In this document: positions 9,301 through 18,184 of the stretch, in pieces | Layout of the letters: each line of letters starts with the position of its first letter | Position numbering within the stretch: the first letter of the stretch is position 1 | From: Fibrobacter sp. UWB4 | GTDB taxonomy: Bacteria > Fibrobacterota > Fibrobacteria > Fibrobacterales > Fibrobacteraceae | Assembly: GCF_002210345.1 (NCBI RefSeq) | Contig: NZ_MWQI01000004.1 | Location: 1-64,000, forward strand | DNA: 64,000 nt | Direction: 5' to 3' | Program-made: the position numbers and the translations under genes | The notes under the pieces: generated by a model | Databases searched by the model: none | Told to the model about the DNA's origin: nothing | Seen by the model: only the letters and a program-made list of their open reading frames with translations

Positions 9301-10532
9301 TTACAGCAAGAGAAGGTGATTCTCAGAGCTTGTTGGGACAGCAAATTCAAAAGATGGTTGCAAGCGAATTGTGGACAAAATGCGAAGGTTGCCCTGTTGC
9401 AGAAAAATGCTTTATCAAGTATAATGCAGACACTTTCAGGGATAGTAGTGTTGGTCTTGAAGTGACGAACCGTCTGGAATGGTTGCTACGCACAATAGTC
9501 TATAAGCGCGAATTGCATGTGACAATGCGTGATTTACGTTCAATGATTGCTTATATGCTTACACGTGATTATTCGTGTGAACAAGTGAAAAAGCTTATCG
9601 ATATTGTGCAAACGGAAGGATTGCGGAGCTATTATTGGCAATACTATTATTTCAATATTACAGCACCGGCAATAAAGCCGAATGTTGCCTCCTTTGATTT
9701 ACCGACATTGGATTCTAATGACCGTTTAATTCGCATGCTGCGAGAAACGGATATTGCCGAAGTGGCTTGGCCTGCAGTTGACCGCGATTTGTATTATAAG
9801 GAGAAAACTCCGGAAAATTACTTACTGTTTAGTGATAGGAAACAGAACCTTATTGATGACTTTAATGGGGTAGGGATGAAGCCGATTTGGCAAATGGATG
9901 ATGAAAATGAACGTAATGAAATTGAATGCGTACAGAAGGTTTTTGTTCGACATCAATATTTTGAAGGCAACCTCAAATTCAAACGTCGCTTGCCGTATCG
10001 CTACATTACAGATTTTTACGAATCTCTACGTGATGAAAGTGCTGACAAGTTGGCTGAATCTAAACTGAATTTGGCAAAGGCTATTTCCATTAGCGAAGGT
10101 TGCGAAAATGCGGAATTGTCAAAGGCTCATCTTCTTTTGGCCAGCTCGCAGTCGAATGATCCGATATCAAAAAGTTATCGAAGATTCCCGATTGATGAAT
10201 TTGAATTGTTTGTGAATAAAACAGACCATTTGACACAATATGTTGAATATGAAAGTGACAGCTTTATTTTTAGGCATAAAGCTGAGAAACATATTCAATT
10301 GACGGTTTCACTTGACTTGTACGAAATGCTCAAGTTTATCCAGAATGGTTTTAGCCCGTCTGTAAACGACCTGCAAGGGCGATTTATTGAATTGCAGGTG
10401 TTCAAGAATCTGTTGCAGAGTAAGACTTACAAGGAAATTATTGTCACCAAGAATAATCAGAAGTTTACCGTTATTCGTCTTGACGAGAATAAACATATTG
10501 TGTTCGAATCCTTAAAGCAGGAGAATAACTAG
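6399..10532 (+). CDS. NERD nuclease - pseudokinase - Ser/Thr kinase - DptF-like P-loop NTPase
   Basis: A 1377-aa multidomain protein. An N-terminal NERD domain has a D...ENK nuclease-type core (about residues 53-70). The first kinase-like domain has HRDVCPEN near 328, but its DFG is replaced by NFR, so it is probably inactive. The second kinase looks complete: GKGGFG near 513, AIKIF lysine near 534, HRDVKPNN near 626, DFN near 646. A C-terminal P-loop region has GNAGDGKT near 839, INEGRLVDFL near 917 and a CxxC-x5-C cluster near 995. NERD plus kinase is the design of PglW (BREX type 2); the C-terminal part resembles DptF of Dnd restriction. The ATG at 6399 has AAAAGG 7 nt upstream; a longer frame from a TTG at 6363 has none. 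Confidence 0.85.
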   Translation: MAQVKFPVHSDGFVNAGEKRLIDYLQNNLPADYWIVPNGEYANKNPQGLVASSEYDCIVVAPHAIYHIENKDWGGNLQGDDYAWFVNGAERKNPFVAAERKTRILASMLRSHNHLWGGAFVQTAVTLSFPGQSKTGIDHYSKSYDQIFLLEKPLIDFIKDNAKVRKAPDAIKAYQKDIVDFLTGSASVAQYRRRRKVLLDYQIIEVLQETDSFTEYLCKAKFFADRKYKIREYPLDYAEKSKQELDTIRRKAENAKYVHEKLGFRGNIIPCESILSEDGCFYYEKSLYMEESTLRAHIKKKTLTDLEKIQIVLDIANALKEAHSEGIFHRDVCPENIYVTNSGAALANFRLSWFTEHQTMGYTVATELVPTKDSPYVSPEQDDNDVCASSDLFSLGVVFYELMTGKLPFNDSQSFRVHGGKLDESLMPSKVISQLPPWFDELVRKTVVVDVNNRFASAEEMIEFININLKPAAQESIRKKQAESPIANQTQKKIEDLKPGDQVTPEIVLYEPLGKGGFGRVFKAKQTLQNKFYAIKIFDRDSSAQETINEYQTLNKLSHDNIVKFIYNGITTQGFFYTLMELLEGDNLNKFVEGDLKMTMNELYKMVRQILYALKYMQEQNPPMYHRDVKPNNIIWDKSSRYVLIDFNISSQIDDKAFAGTYPYLAPDLIQGSSVINWDCSADTFALGVSIYQLIAHTYPWLGKNNQPIVGVEPADIAQYAERLSPEFAAFVMRSIKTDKAERFANAAEMLAALEKIGLNGMLKETEKIIRLDSDGKRTDYVDYLNTLYSQSSHGNSGVVAKSKTTNSFDDLTYIETKLDKRLIDDITNLKYKLVVITGNAGDGKTAFIKQIESRNAPVQAKTVGNGSTFTINGVKFETNYDGSQDEDTKLNNDVLNSFFEPFFDLDDYTKASEGRIIAINEGRLVDFLSQQPRLKKFETNIEEFFFNEGHVELLPGLIVINLNLRSITAREGDSQSLLGQQIQKMVASELWTKCEGCPVAEKCFIKYNADTFRDSSVGLEVTNRLEWLLRTIVYKRELHVTMRDLRSMIAYMLTRDYSCEQVKKLIDIVQTEGLRSYYWQYYYFNITAPAIKPNVASFDLPTLDSNDRLIRMLRETDIAEVAWPAVDRDLYYKEKTPENYLLFSDRKQNLIDDFNGVGMKPIWQMDDENERNEIECVQKVFVRHQYFEGNLKFKRRLPYRYITDFYESLRDESADKLAESKLNLAKAISISEGCENAELSKAHLLLASSQSNDPISKSYRRFPIDEFELFVNKTDHLTQYVEYESDSFIFRHKAEKHIQLTVSLDLYEMLKFIQNGFSPSVNDLQGRFIELQVFKNLLQSKTYKEIIVTKNNQKFTVIRLDENKHIVFESLKQENN

Positions 10533-10533
10533 T

Positions 10534-12090
10534 ATGATGTTGAAATTGAAAAAAGGTACAGTGATATTCCGTAATCCTCAAATTTTTGCTGTTGATACTA
10601 AGTTGGTTGTTCTAGAGCGTGTTTTGACAAAATTGTTCATGCTTATTTATACAGATGGAGTTTCTCTAACGCTGAAGGTTAAAAAGGAGCATGATGTAAA
10701 AACATTAACTGAATATGTTGAATTGCTGGAAAAAGATGGGTTAGTTTCTAATGCCGAAAAAAATTTTGACGCAGTTGAAGACTGGCTACGTAGCAATCTA
10801 CTTGAAATGGTTTTCCGAGGCAACGTCATTAAGGAAAAAGTTTGTAGTCTTAAACCAATGCATTTGCTGAGTTTTAGAATTCAAAATCTAAAGTATTGCC
10901 GCGACTATAATACATCGGACCAGTTGTATCTTATGTTACGAAGCTGTCCAGAGGTTCTTGCTGGTTTAAAGCAGTATCTTTGTAAAGGGTGGGATGTAAA
11001 TAGTAATTCTCTTGTAAAATCTGCGGATCTTGATGTGGACACCGCAGGAATTCTTTATCTAGTTAAAGAACTGAAGGAAACGAAAACTCTTAATACAAAG
11101 GACACTCCTGAACCATTGCTGAAAAAGCAATCTGATTTATTCAATGATGATGTTCGCCGTCTTCTTGTTTATCAAGAAAAATTGCCAAGATCCGTATTTA
11201 TTGAATACTTCAAGATTCTTTGTGGATTTCATCTCGCTTTATATACGATGAAATTGGTCTATCTATTGCCTCAAATGGTTGACCAGGGAAGAATCGATGT
11301 TGAAGATGATTGGACGATGATTGTTGATGTAACGGATGATTTGAATAGTAGGATTTCAAAATATGCTAAGGATGATTTTGAAAAGAACGAAAATAATTAT
11401 CGTCGGTATATTAGAGCGACATACTCCATAGATGTTGTTCAAAATTGGCTTTCGAGAAATAATACAAAGGTGACTATCGCTCAGGTTCTTCAAAAGATTA
11501 AAGATGGGTTGAGTGAAGAATATTTTAATATCCGATTACAGGATGTGTTGAGCGATTTGCCTGATGTAAGCGAAAAGGAATTTGATAAAAAAGACTATGA
11601 AGAACAATTCAAATATTTTAAGGATTACTCTTCTTTCCAGAAATTTGTTTATTTATTAGAGTCTTCGAATTTAGGTTTTTCTCAATACAAATATCTTAGA
11701 CAGTTTATTGATGCAGCAACAATGAAAAATTCGCCATCAAAATTACTTGCGGATGGCCGTTCCAGAAAATATCCGAGACGTGGAGCCTTAGGTTCAAAAC
11801 TACTGGAAACGCTGGTTCAAATTTTGGTTCTGGAACCTATTGATGGTGGAAATTATCAGTCCAAATCGTTGTCTATTGATGAATTGGCTCAACTGATTCG
11901 TTCTCGGTATGGCTTGATTATCAATGGCGTTGGCGATTCTCGATTCAAGAATGCAGACGTGGAAACATGTTCAGCATTTAAGGAAAATATGGATGCGTTC
12001 AAGAATAAGTTGCGGCAAATCGGTTTCTATACAGATTTGAGCGATGCTTGCTTATTGCAAAAAATTCGTCCCCGTTACAATTTTAACTAA
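10534..12090 (+). CDS. 518-aa defence-operon protein in the DptG position
   Basis: A largely helical, AT-rich 518-aa protein. I see no catalytic motif. It is rich in lysine, aspartate and aromatic residues, with a basic stretch near residue 410 (GRSRKYPRRG). The start follows the kinase/NTPase stop after one base, with AGGAG 10 nt upstream, and the next ATPase gene begins 9 bp after its stop. In Dnd restriction loci a protein of similar size (DptG) sits between DptF and DptH, and the neighbours here resemble DptF and DptH. The DptG-like reading is therefore based on position and size, not on a recognised motif. Confidence 0.8.
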   Translation: MMLKLKKGTVIFRNPQIFAVDTKLVVLERVLTKLFMLIYTDGVSLTLKVKKEHDVKTLTEYVELLEKDGLVSNAEKNFDAVEDWLRSNLLEMVFRGNVIKEKVCSLKPMHLLSFRIQNLKYCRDYNTSDQLYLMLRSCPEVLAGLKQYLCKGWDVNSNSLVKSADLDVDTAGILYLVKELKETKTLNTKDTPEPLLKKQSDLFNDDVRRLLVYQEKLPRSVFIEYFKILCGFHLALYTMKLVYLLPQMVDQGRIDVEDDWTMIVDVTDDLNSRISKYAKDDFEKNENNYRRYIRATYSIDVVQNWLSRNNTKVTIAQVLQKIKDGLSEEYFNIRLQDVLSDLPDVSEKEFDKKDYEEQFKYFKDYSSFQKFVYLLESSNLGFSQYKYLRQFIDAATMKNSPSKLLADGRSRKYPRRGALGSKLLETLVQILVLEPIDGGNYQSKSLSIDELAQLIRSRYGLIINGVGDSRFKNADVETCSAFKENMDAFKNKLRQIGFYTDLSDACLLQKIRPRYNFN

Positions 12091-12099
12091 GGTGTTGTC

Positions 12100-15000
12100 A
12101 TGAGTATTCAGGAATTGTATTACGACAAGTTTCTCAGATTCGTTGTTTCTCGTTATGAGAAGACTATTAAAGAAGTTAAGCCGGGACACCGAATGAAAAT
12201 TACAGGTTTGTCGCTTGACAAACTTCAAAGGATAATTGCTCCGCTGCGAAAAATAAATCCGTCTGTCAAGACGTTTATTCTTTCGGATTCACTTTCGGGT
12301 GATGATTATGTCCATGCTTCGAAATTGATTGAACTCAGAAATGAAAGCCCTGATGCAATTCTTGCCTTGATTCCATCGGATAGTTCAACATCTGCTGAAG
12401 ATTCCTATGGTGCTGCATTTCAGGAATTGTCTGTGTCGGATTTACAGAAAGAGTTCTTTGCCTTTTTGCTTTCCAAAATTCCCCAAGATAAATCGCATCT
12501 CTTCCAGATATTTTATAACGCATTTGCAGAGTTTAAACTATTTGCATCAGATGATTTGAGCAATCTAGTAAACTATTTGCTTTTTGTTGATGCTGAAAAT
12601 TATTCTTTGGAATCGTGGGGCGATGGTCTCCAATTTATGGGGATGATCCCTGATTCGGATTTGGCGAAAAATGAACAGGACTTAAAACGTTATTTCAAGT
12701 TGAATTTTGAGATGTGTACATCTCTGCTCTGTGATTTTTCACTAACAGAGCTCGATCGTGTCAATAAGCTTCCTTTAAGCCCGGATTCCATTCAAAATGA
12801 AGTTATTGATTTCTTGACAAAGGAGAAAGATGTTCGTGACAGCATTGAGCTTTGCAAAAGAATTTATGAGAAATACCCTAAGCTTAATTTCTCTAGATGG
12901 AAAAGCTATCTCACGGTTGCCGTAAACAAGAAAAATGTTAAGGTCTATGCAGACTTGACACCTGGCAAAAAGGATGGTGAAGAATTAATAAAGGATCCCT
13001 CTGGAAATTTAGTGCTAAACATTAAGGATGGAAAGAAAAAAGGGAAAATCTCTTTTACAGTTATTGTTGATCCGGCTCCAGCGCAAAACCCGGATATTAT
13101 GGCGTTTGAAATATGCTTGATAAGGCGTGAAGACTTTACGTTGGTGGATACGCTAAAGAAAGCGAAACTTGGTGCCAATCGAAAAAGTGCCAAACGCAAA
13201 ATGTCCGTTAATATTGAAAACGAAGCATACGAATCCGGTGATTATATGCTTCGTGTCAATGCTATTGACGAAAATGATGTCGTGCTTAATGTGGATAACG
13301 ATTTTAAGGACGAAGAAAAACAAAGTAAATGGGAGGAAGAAAAGGCTGAAAATCCGGAAAAGTCCAAAGAACAATTTCGATTGGATAATCAGGCTGCCTA
13401 TTGTAATGAAACCGTTGTGTTTACAATAAACAATGCCGTATCTTCTGACGAACTTGAAGAGTCTGAAGAAGTTGAAAAAAGAGCGAAGGTCAATACATTT
13501 TTGCAGGGGTTCATCCGTCAACGAGTATCGCTGTTAGTGAGCGATAAAGAAATTGAACTGGATGAATACGATGAACCCAAAAATGGTTGGCAGCATGGTT
13601 CCTTGAATGACATTTTCCAGTTTGATTTGTCGTCTAAATTTGCGTTCCAAATACAGTTGCCAAAGAAACTTATTGCCCTAGAAACATCCTTCTTAAAAAA
13701 TCGAGATACGTTTGGATATATCAATGCTACAGTTGGTGCGAATATAACTGATGTAAATTTGCAAAGTTTACGATTTAGCGCTTTGTCTCAAGATAAAATT
13801 CCAGTCGAATTAAAAAAATTAAGGTCTGAATTGTTTGAGGTTATTTCGCAGTCGGCAAAAGAAGATTCTGGCTTGCTTGAAACATTTGATATTGCAAATA
13901 ACCAAGACTTGATTATAAATTATTTGGCGGAATATAATTCCTGGTTGGCTGATTTGTCGGCTCAGAATCTTTCGGAAAGTGACTCTGTTGCCGTTCAGTT
14001 TATTGATATGGTTAAATTGGAGGTGGAACTTCCTAACGGGACTTACACCGATGTTTGCCTTATTTCGCCTTTGCATCCACTTCGTTTGGGTTGGATGGTA
14101 AATCTATGGGGTTTGTTCCAAAATTGGGAAAACAGTACAAAAGAGTTTGATGCATACCGGAAATCTTGGACAAAAAAACTGGACCAGCTTTTCTATGGCA
14201 AACTGAAAATGGATGTAGCTCCATTAATCTTGGCTGATGAAAAGTTGCAAGACCCGTATCAATATATTGGTGAAATAACATTTGGATGGGGAATTTATTC
14301 TCGCCCCGCAATAAGCAAGGATAAGTCTTTGTCTTCTGATGCAAGGCAAATAAAGGCTTATACATCGTCCTTGCTCAATATCTCCAGCGATAAGATTATT
14401 GACAGCGATGTTAGTGCTGAATTGGTGGAAAAATACATCAACCGATTTGCCAAATCGCATCCTTATGCGAAAAAATTAGTTCTGAACTTGTTCAATGCGG
14501 GTGATGCGATTTCTTTTGTAAATGCCTTGAAGTCAATTGAATTGAAAAACTCTGCATTGACTTATGAAATAAGAATCTTTTCAGAGTCGAATTTGATAAA
14601 ATCTGGAAGTGCTCTTCGAGAACTTATAAATCCGGAATCCAATGTCGCCGAAGGTGCGGAGGCCTTTTCGCAAGCATCGCGTAATCGACTTTTTCCAAAA
14701 ATACGTTTCTCCTTGAATGATACGCAGCAATTTATTCAAGACCCAAACCATTATCAAGCCCATATTTCGTTCTTGATAAATCCGTTCCAGATTCAATCAT
14801 CTTTGGTGCGACCCAATAAATTAGATCGATCTTTCTACTTGAATTCCTTGATTTGCCGTAGCGTAATTGCGTATGAGGAAAATGGTGGCGACTCCACGTG
14901 GTATCGCTATATATCTGAAAAAATCTTGCCGAATCCTGTAGAGGAATTTGCTAACACAGAAGTTGATTTGTTAAAAAACATTCAAAATTTGGTGGGTAAG

Positions 15001-17613
15001 ATAATGTCTAATACCATAGACAGTTCGTTGCCTACGACAACATTAGTTTTGAAGGAATCCGACCGTGTTCTCCTTAATTTGGTTCACGATGTTTCTGATT
15101 GGGTGGTGACATTCGATAAGAACATGGGGCCTGAATTCTTCGACCTTCCGGCGAGTTCGGGTGAAAACCAAAAGATTCCTTATTTGCTGGATTATATTCC
15201 AGGACAAGAATCTGCGGGAACATCGGCTTTCTTGACTTCTAAGCCCACAAGTGAAATTGAGGGGCTAATGAAGCCGATGTTTAGCGAGTATGGAATTGAT
15301 TTGTCTGGTAATGAGCAGTTCTTAGAATTACTTGAAGATGTGAGAACTGTTAGTAGTTCTCTCATTATGCAAGCTGGAACCACAAGAAACAAGGCTTTTG
15401 AAGTTTTAGGGACGACCCTGACAAAGCGGTTCCTGAAGAAGAAAGGTTTGTTAAACGAGGCTTTTATTATCCCTATCGATTTGCATCAAGAACTGTTTGC
15501 GGATCTTGATACGGGCGATCGTGAACGTGCTGACAATTTGCTTGTAAATATTGATGTTGAATCCAAGGAAATTGTATTTACCGTTGTTGAAATAAAGTGC
15601 AGAAAATCTCTGAGTGAAAGCGAAGAAAATGACTTGAAATGTAAAATACAGGCTCAACTTATCAATACTGTGTCTGCTTTGCAACAACGATTTGGTAAAC
15701 CGTTAGATGGTAGTCCAGAGAGATTGGATAGAGAACTCCAGATTTTGGAATTAGTTGATTTGTTGAGTTTCTATATCAAGAGGTCTCAGCGCTATGCACA
15801 ATTAGACCCGATTGTTGCTGAAGAATATTTGGTATTCTTGTCAGAATTGGAAAAGTTGGATTATAACCTAAAGTTCAAGCAAATTGGTGTGATATATAAC
15901 TTTAGCCAACATGAACGCCAAAAGAAATGTTTTGAAGGCGATAGTTGCATTTTTACGATGGGCGAATCCGTCATTAGTGAAATTCTGGGTGATAATGCGA
16001 CATTGAATACGGAACGCCTGAAACAACTTGACAATGATAAGGATTTCTGTAACGCTTTTGAACCAAATCGCAAAGAAAGCATTGTGCGGATTAGAACTTT
16101 GCGAGATGGTGGTGTTTTGCCTGAAGAACGTCAAGAAGAACCTGAATCTGATGATGTTGAAAATGCCGATAGAAAAGATGTGAATGCTAGTACGGCTGTA
16201 ACTGAAGTACCTGCAGATTTCATTCCGAAAGAAACAGAATCGGCGACTTTAGAGGAAGAACCGATTCAACCAGAAACCCCTTCAAAGGAAACTCAGGAAA
16301 AAACTACTTCGGAATCAAAACCTGTTGTTGATAATTCACCTAAGGATGAAAGATCTAGTGATGTGAAAGTTCTGGAGAATGTAGATAGTGTTTTTGTTCC
16401 CCCTGTTTACGATGTTCTTATTGGGAAAACAGATGCTGAAACTCCGCAATATGGCATTATTGGAAAAACTGTAGATAACAAACGATTAATCGGTATTGAT
16501 TTGAACGAATGCAATACTGTCAGTTTGTTCGGTGTTCAAGGGGCTGGGAAGAGTTATACAATTGGAACTGTTGCAGAAATGACTTTGAAACAGTTTAGTA
16601 AAGTGAATAAGTTGCCAGCACCTCTTGCTAGTGTCATTTTCCATTATAGCGAGAGCATGGATTATGCCCCTGAGTTCACATCAATGGTTTATCCAAATGA
16701 TGACGAAAGACAGCTTGCTCGTTTGAAACAAGAATATGGTGCCGAAGCTGGATCTGTAAAAGATGTTTTGCTCCTTACTCCCAATAGTCAAGTTGAAAAG
16801 AGAAAGAGTGAATATCCTGATATTGAAATTGCTCCCATTGGATTTGCTGCCTCGGAATTAAATGTTGCCGATTGGATGTTCCTGCTTGGCGCTATAGGTA
16901 ATGAATCTACGTATGTGAAAGAATTGAAGCAGATAATGAAAGCGTGTCGCTATGATATGACTCTAACAAACATTAGGATGGGTGTTAATCAGAATGCATT
17001 CCTGTCAAATTCTCAAAAGAATTTGGCTTTGCAAAAATTGAAATTTGCAGAAGATTATATTTTGAATGATTGCTCTCTAAAAAAATATATGCGTCCTGGT
17101 CGCTTGATTATTGTGGATTTGCGTGATGAATTTATTGAAAAAAATGAAGCGTTAGGATTGTTTGTTGTGATGCTCAATATTTTTGCAAGTGTTAAAGATA
17201 TTGACGGCAAACAGTTTAACAAGTTCATTGTTTTTGATGAAGCTCATAAATACATGAACGATAAAGATCTTGTCGGTTCTATTACTACCGCAATTCGTGA
17301 AATGAGGCATAAAGGCGTTTCGATTATGATTGCTAGCCAGGATCCGATGAGCTTGCCAAGCGAAATTATTGAACTGAGCTCTATTGTCATAATGCACAAG
17401 TTTAGTTCGCCTGCGTGGGTAAAACATGTTCAAAAAGCTATTACCGCTTTGCAAACTTTGACGCCTATGGCAATGTCTTCGCTTACATCTGGTGAAGCTT
17501 TCTTGTGGGCGAATAAGGCTACGGATAGAATGTTTACGCAAAGACCTGTGAAAATATCGATTCGCCCACGTGTCACCAAGCATGGCGGCGATACGATAAA
17601 TGCGGTAAAGTAA
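12100..17613 (+). CDS. DptH-like giant protein: ExK nuclease-like region and HerA-type ATPase
   Basis: An 1836-residue protein. After a long N-terminal region, residues ~1135-1175 show a nuclease-like pattern: D in RADNLLVNID, then VVEIKCRKS, matching the D...ExK core of PD-(D/E)xK enzymes. An acidic, Glu/Pro/Thr-rich linker follows (~1345-1430). The C-terminal third is a HerA/FtsK-like motor with Walker A GVQGAGKS near 1477, Walker B FIVFDEAHKY near 1708 and IMIASQDP soon after. Size and order match DptH, the HerA-type subunit of phosphorothioation-dependent restriction. It probably translocates on, and may cut, unmodified DNA together with the two preceding gene products. Confidence 0.87.
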   Translation: MSIQELYYDKFLRFVVSRYEKTIKEVKPGHRMKITGLSLDKLQRIIAPLRKINPSVKTFILSDSLSGDDYVHASKLIELRNESPDAILALIPSDSSTSAEDSYGAAFQELSVSDLQKEFFAFLLSKIPQDKSHLFQIFYNAFAEFKLFASDDLSNLVNYLLFVDAENYSLESWGDGLQFMGMIPDSDLAKNEQDLKRYFKLNFEMCTSLLCDFSLTELDRVNKLPLSPDSIQNEVIDFLTKEKDVRDSIELCKRIYEKYPKLNFSRWKSYLTVAVNKKNVKVYADLTPGKKDGEELIKDPSGNLVLNIKDGKKKGKISFTVIVDPAPAQNPDIMAFEICLIRREDFTLVDTLKKAKLGANRKSAKRKMSVNIENEAYESGDYMLRVNAIDENDVVLNVDNDFKDEEKQSKWEEEKAENPEKSKEQFRLDNQAAYCNETVVFTINNAVSSDELEESEEVEKRAKVNTFLQGFIRQRVSLLVSDKEIELDEYDEPKNGWQHGSLNDIFQFDLSSKFAFQIQLPKKLIALETSFLKNRDTFGYINATVGANITDVNLQSLRFSALSQDKIPVELKKLRSELFEVISQSAKEDSGLLETFDIANNQDLIINYLAEYNSWLADLSAQNLSESDSVAVQFIDMVKLEVELPNGTYTDVCLISPLHPLRLGWMVNLWGLFQNWENSTKEFDAYRKSWTKKLDQLFYGKLKMDVAPLILADEKLQDPYQYIGEITFGWGIYSRPAISKDKSLSSDARQIKAYTSSLLNISSDKIIDSDVSAELVEKYINRFAKSHPYAKKLVLNLFNAGDAISFVNALKSIELKNSALTYEIRIFSESNLIKSGSALRELINPESNVAEGAEAFSQASRNRLFPKIRFSLNDTQQFIQDPNHYQAHISFLINPFQIQSSLVRPNKLDRSFYLNSLICRSVIAYEENGGDSTWYRYISEKILPNPVEEFANTEVDLLKNIQNLVGKIMSNTIDSSLPTTTLVLKESDRVLLNLVHDVSDWVVTFDKNMGPEFFDLPASSGENQKIPYLLDYIPGQESAGTSAFLTSKPTSEIEGLMKPMFSEYGIDLSGNEQFLELLEDVRTVSSSLIMQAGTTRNKAFEVLGTTLTKRFLKKKGLLNEAFIIPIDLHQELFADLDTGDRERADNLLVNIDVESKEIVFTVVEIKCRKSLSESEENDLKCKIQAQLINTVSALQQRFGKPLDGSPERLDRELQILELVDLLSFYIKRSQRYAQLDPIVAEEYLVFLSELEKLDYNLKFKQIGVIYNFSQHERQKKCFEGDSCIFTMGESVISEILGDNATLNTERLKQLDNDKDFCNAFEPNRKESIVRIRTLRDGGVLPEERQEEPESDDVENADRKDVNASTAVTEVPADFIPKETESATLEEEPIQPETPSKETQEKTTSESKPVVDNSPKDERSSDVKVLENVDSVFVPPVYDVLIGKTDAETPQYGIIGKTVDNKRLIGIDLNECNTVSLFGVQGAGKSYTIGTVAEMTLKQFSKVNKLPAPLASVIFHYSESMDYAPEFTSMVYPNDDERQLARLKQEYGAEAGSVKDVLLLTPNSQVEKRKSEYPDIEIAPIGFAASELNVADWMFLLGAIGNESTYVKELKQIMKACRYDMTLTNIRMGVNQNAFLSNSQKNLALQKLKFAEDYILNDCSLKKYMRPGRLIIVDLRDEFIEKNEALGLFVVMLNIFASVKDIDGKQFNKFIVFDEAHKYMNDKDLVGSITTAIREMRHKGVSIMIASQDPMSLPSEIIELSSIVIMHKFSSPAWVKHVQKAITALQTLTPMAMSSLTSGEAFLWANKATDRMFTQRPVKISIRPRVTKHGGDTINAVK

Positions 17614-17639
17614 AGAATTTATGAAAAAAGAGAAAGCCT

Positions 17640-18179
17640 ATGTCTAAATCCCTAGAAAAATTTAATGTATCCATCCAAGATTCAAAGAATCTTTTAGATA
17701 TGTTTGACAAACAGAGTAAATCAAATCCTGAAAATGCTGAGGTGTTGAAACGTGCCGGACTTGTTATGGCTTTTACGGCATGGGAAACATACGTGGAGGA
17801 TCGCTTGACGGAGTCCTTGTCGCTGCAGATGAAGTTGATAAAAGGATGCTCGCTAGGAGATTTTTTCCAAAAGAAACTAGATGAAGAATTAAAACGATTC
17901 AATACGCCGACATCCGACAAAACAAAGAAATTATACAAGGATTTCTTGGGAATTGAAGATGTTACGGAAGGCTGGAAATGGAGTAATTATGAACCAGCTA
18001 AATCGCGAGAACAATTGAACAAATGGATTGCCTTGCGTGGTGAGATTGTGCACCATGCAAAAGGTGTTTCGACAAATCCGCAACCTCACATTGTAAAGAA
18101 AGATGATTTGTCCAAATGCATTACCTTTTTAGAAGGACTTGTAAAAACTTTTGATGCATATGTAGAAAAGGTCCTTTGA
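17640..18179 (+). CDS. HEPN-domain protein (RiboL-PSP-HEPN-like)
   Basis: A 179-aa helical protein. It contains an early MAFTAWETYVEDRL helix and, near residue 133, LRGEIVHHAK, which gives the R-x4-H motif of HEPN domains. The overall pattern resembles the RiboL-PSP-HEPN / MAE_28990 group. HEPN proteins often are RNases or partners in toxin-antitoxin and phage-defence systems. It starts 26 bp after the ATPase gene, and its stop lies just before the next start. It is likely part of the same operon and could be the effector arm of the system, but no direct evidence of RNase activity exists here. Confidence 0.75.
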   Translation: MSKSLEKFNVSIQDSKNLLDMFDKQSKSNPENAEVLKRAGLVMAFTAWETYVEDRLTESLSLQMKLIKGCSLGDFFQKKLDEELKRFNTPTSDKTKKLYKDFLGIEDVTEGWKWSNYEPAKSREQLNKWIALRGEIVHHAKGVSTNPQPHIVKKDDLSKCITFLEGLVKTFDAYVEKVL

Positions 18180-18184
18180 TATAT

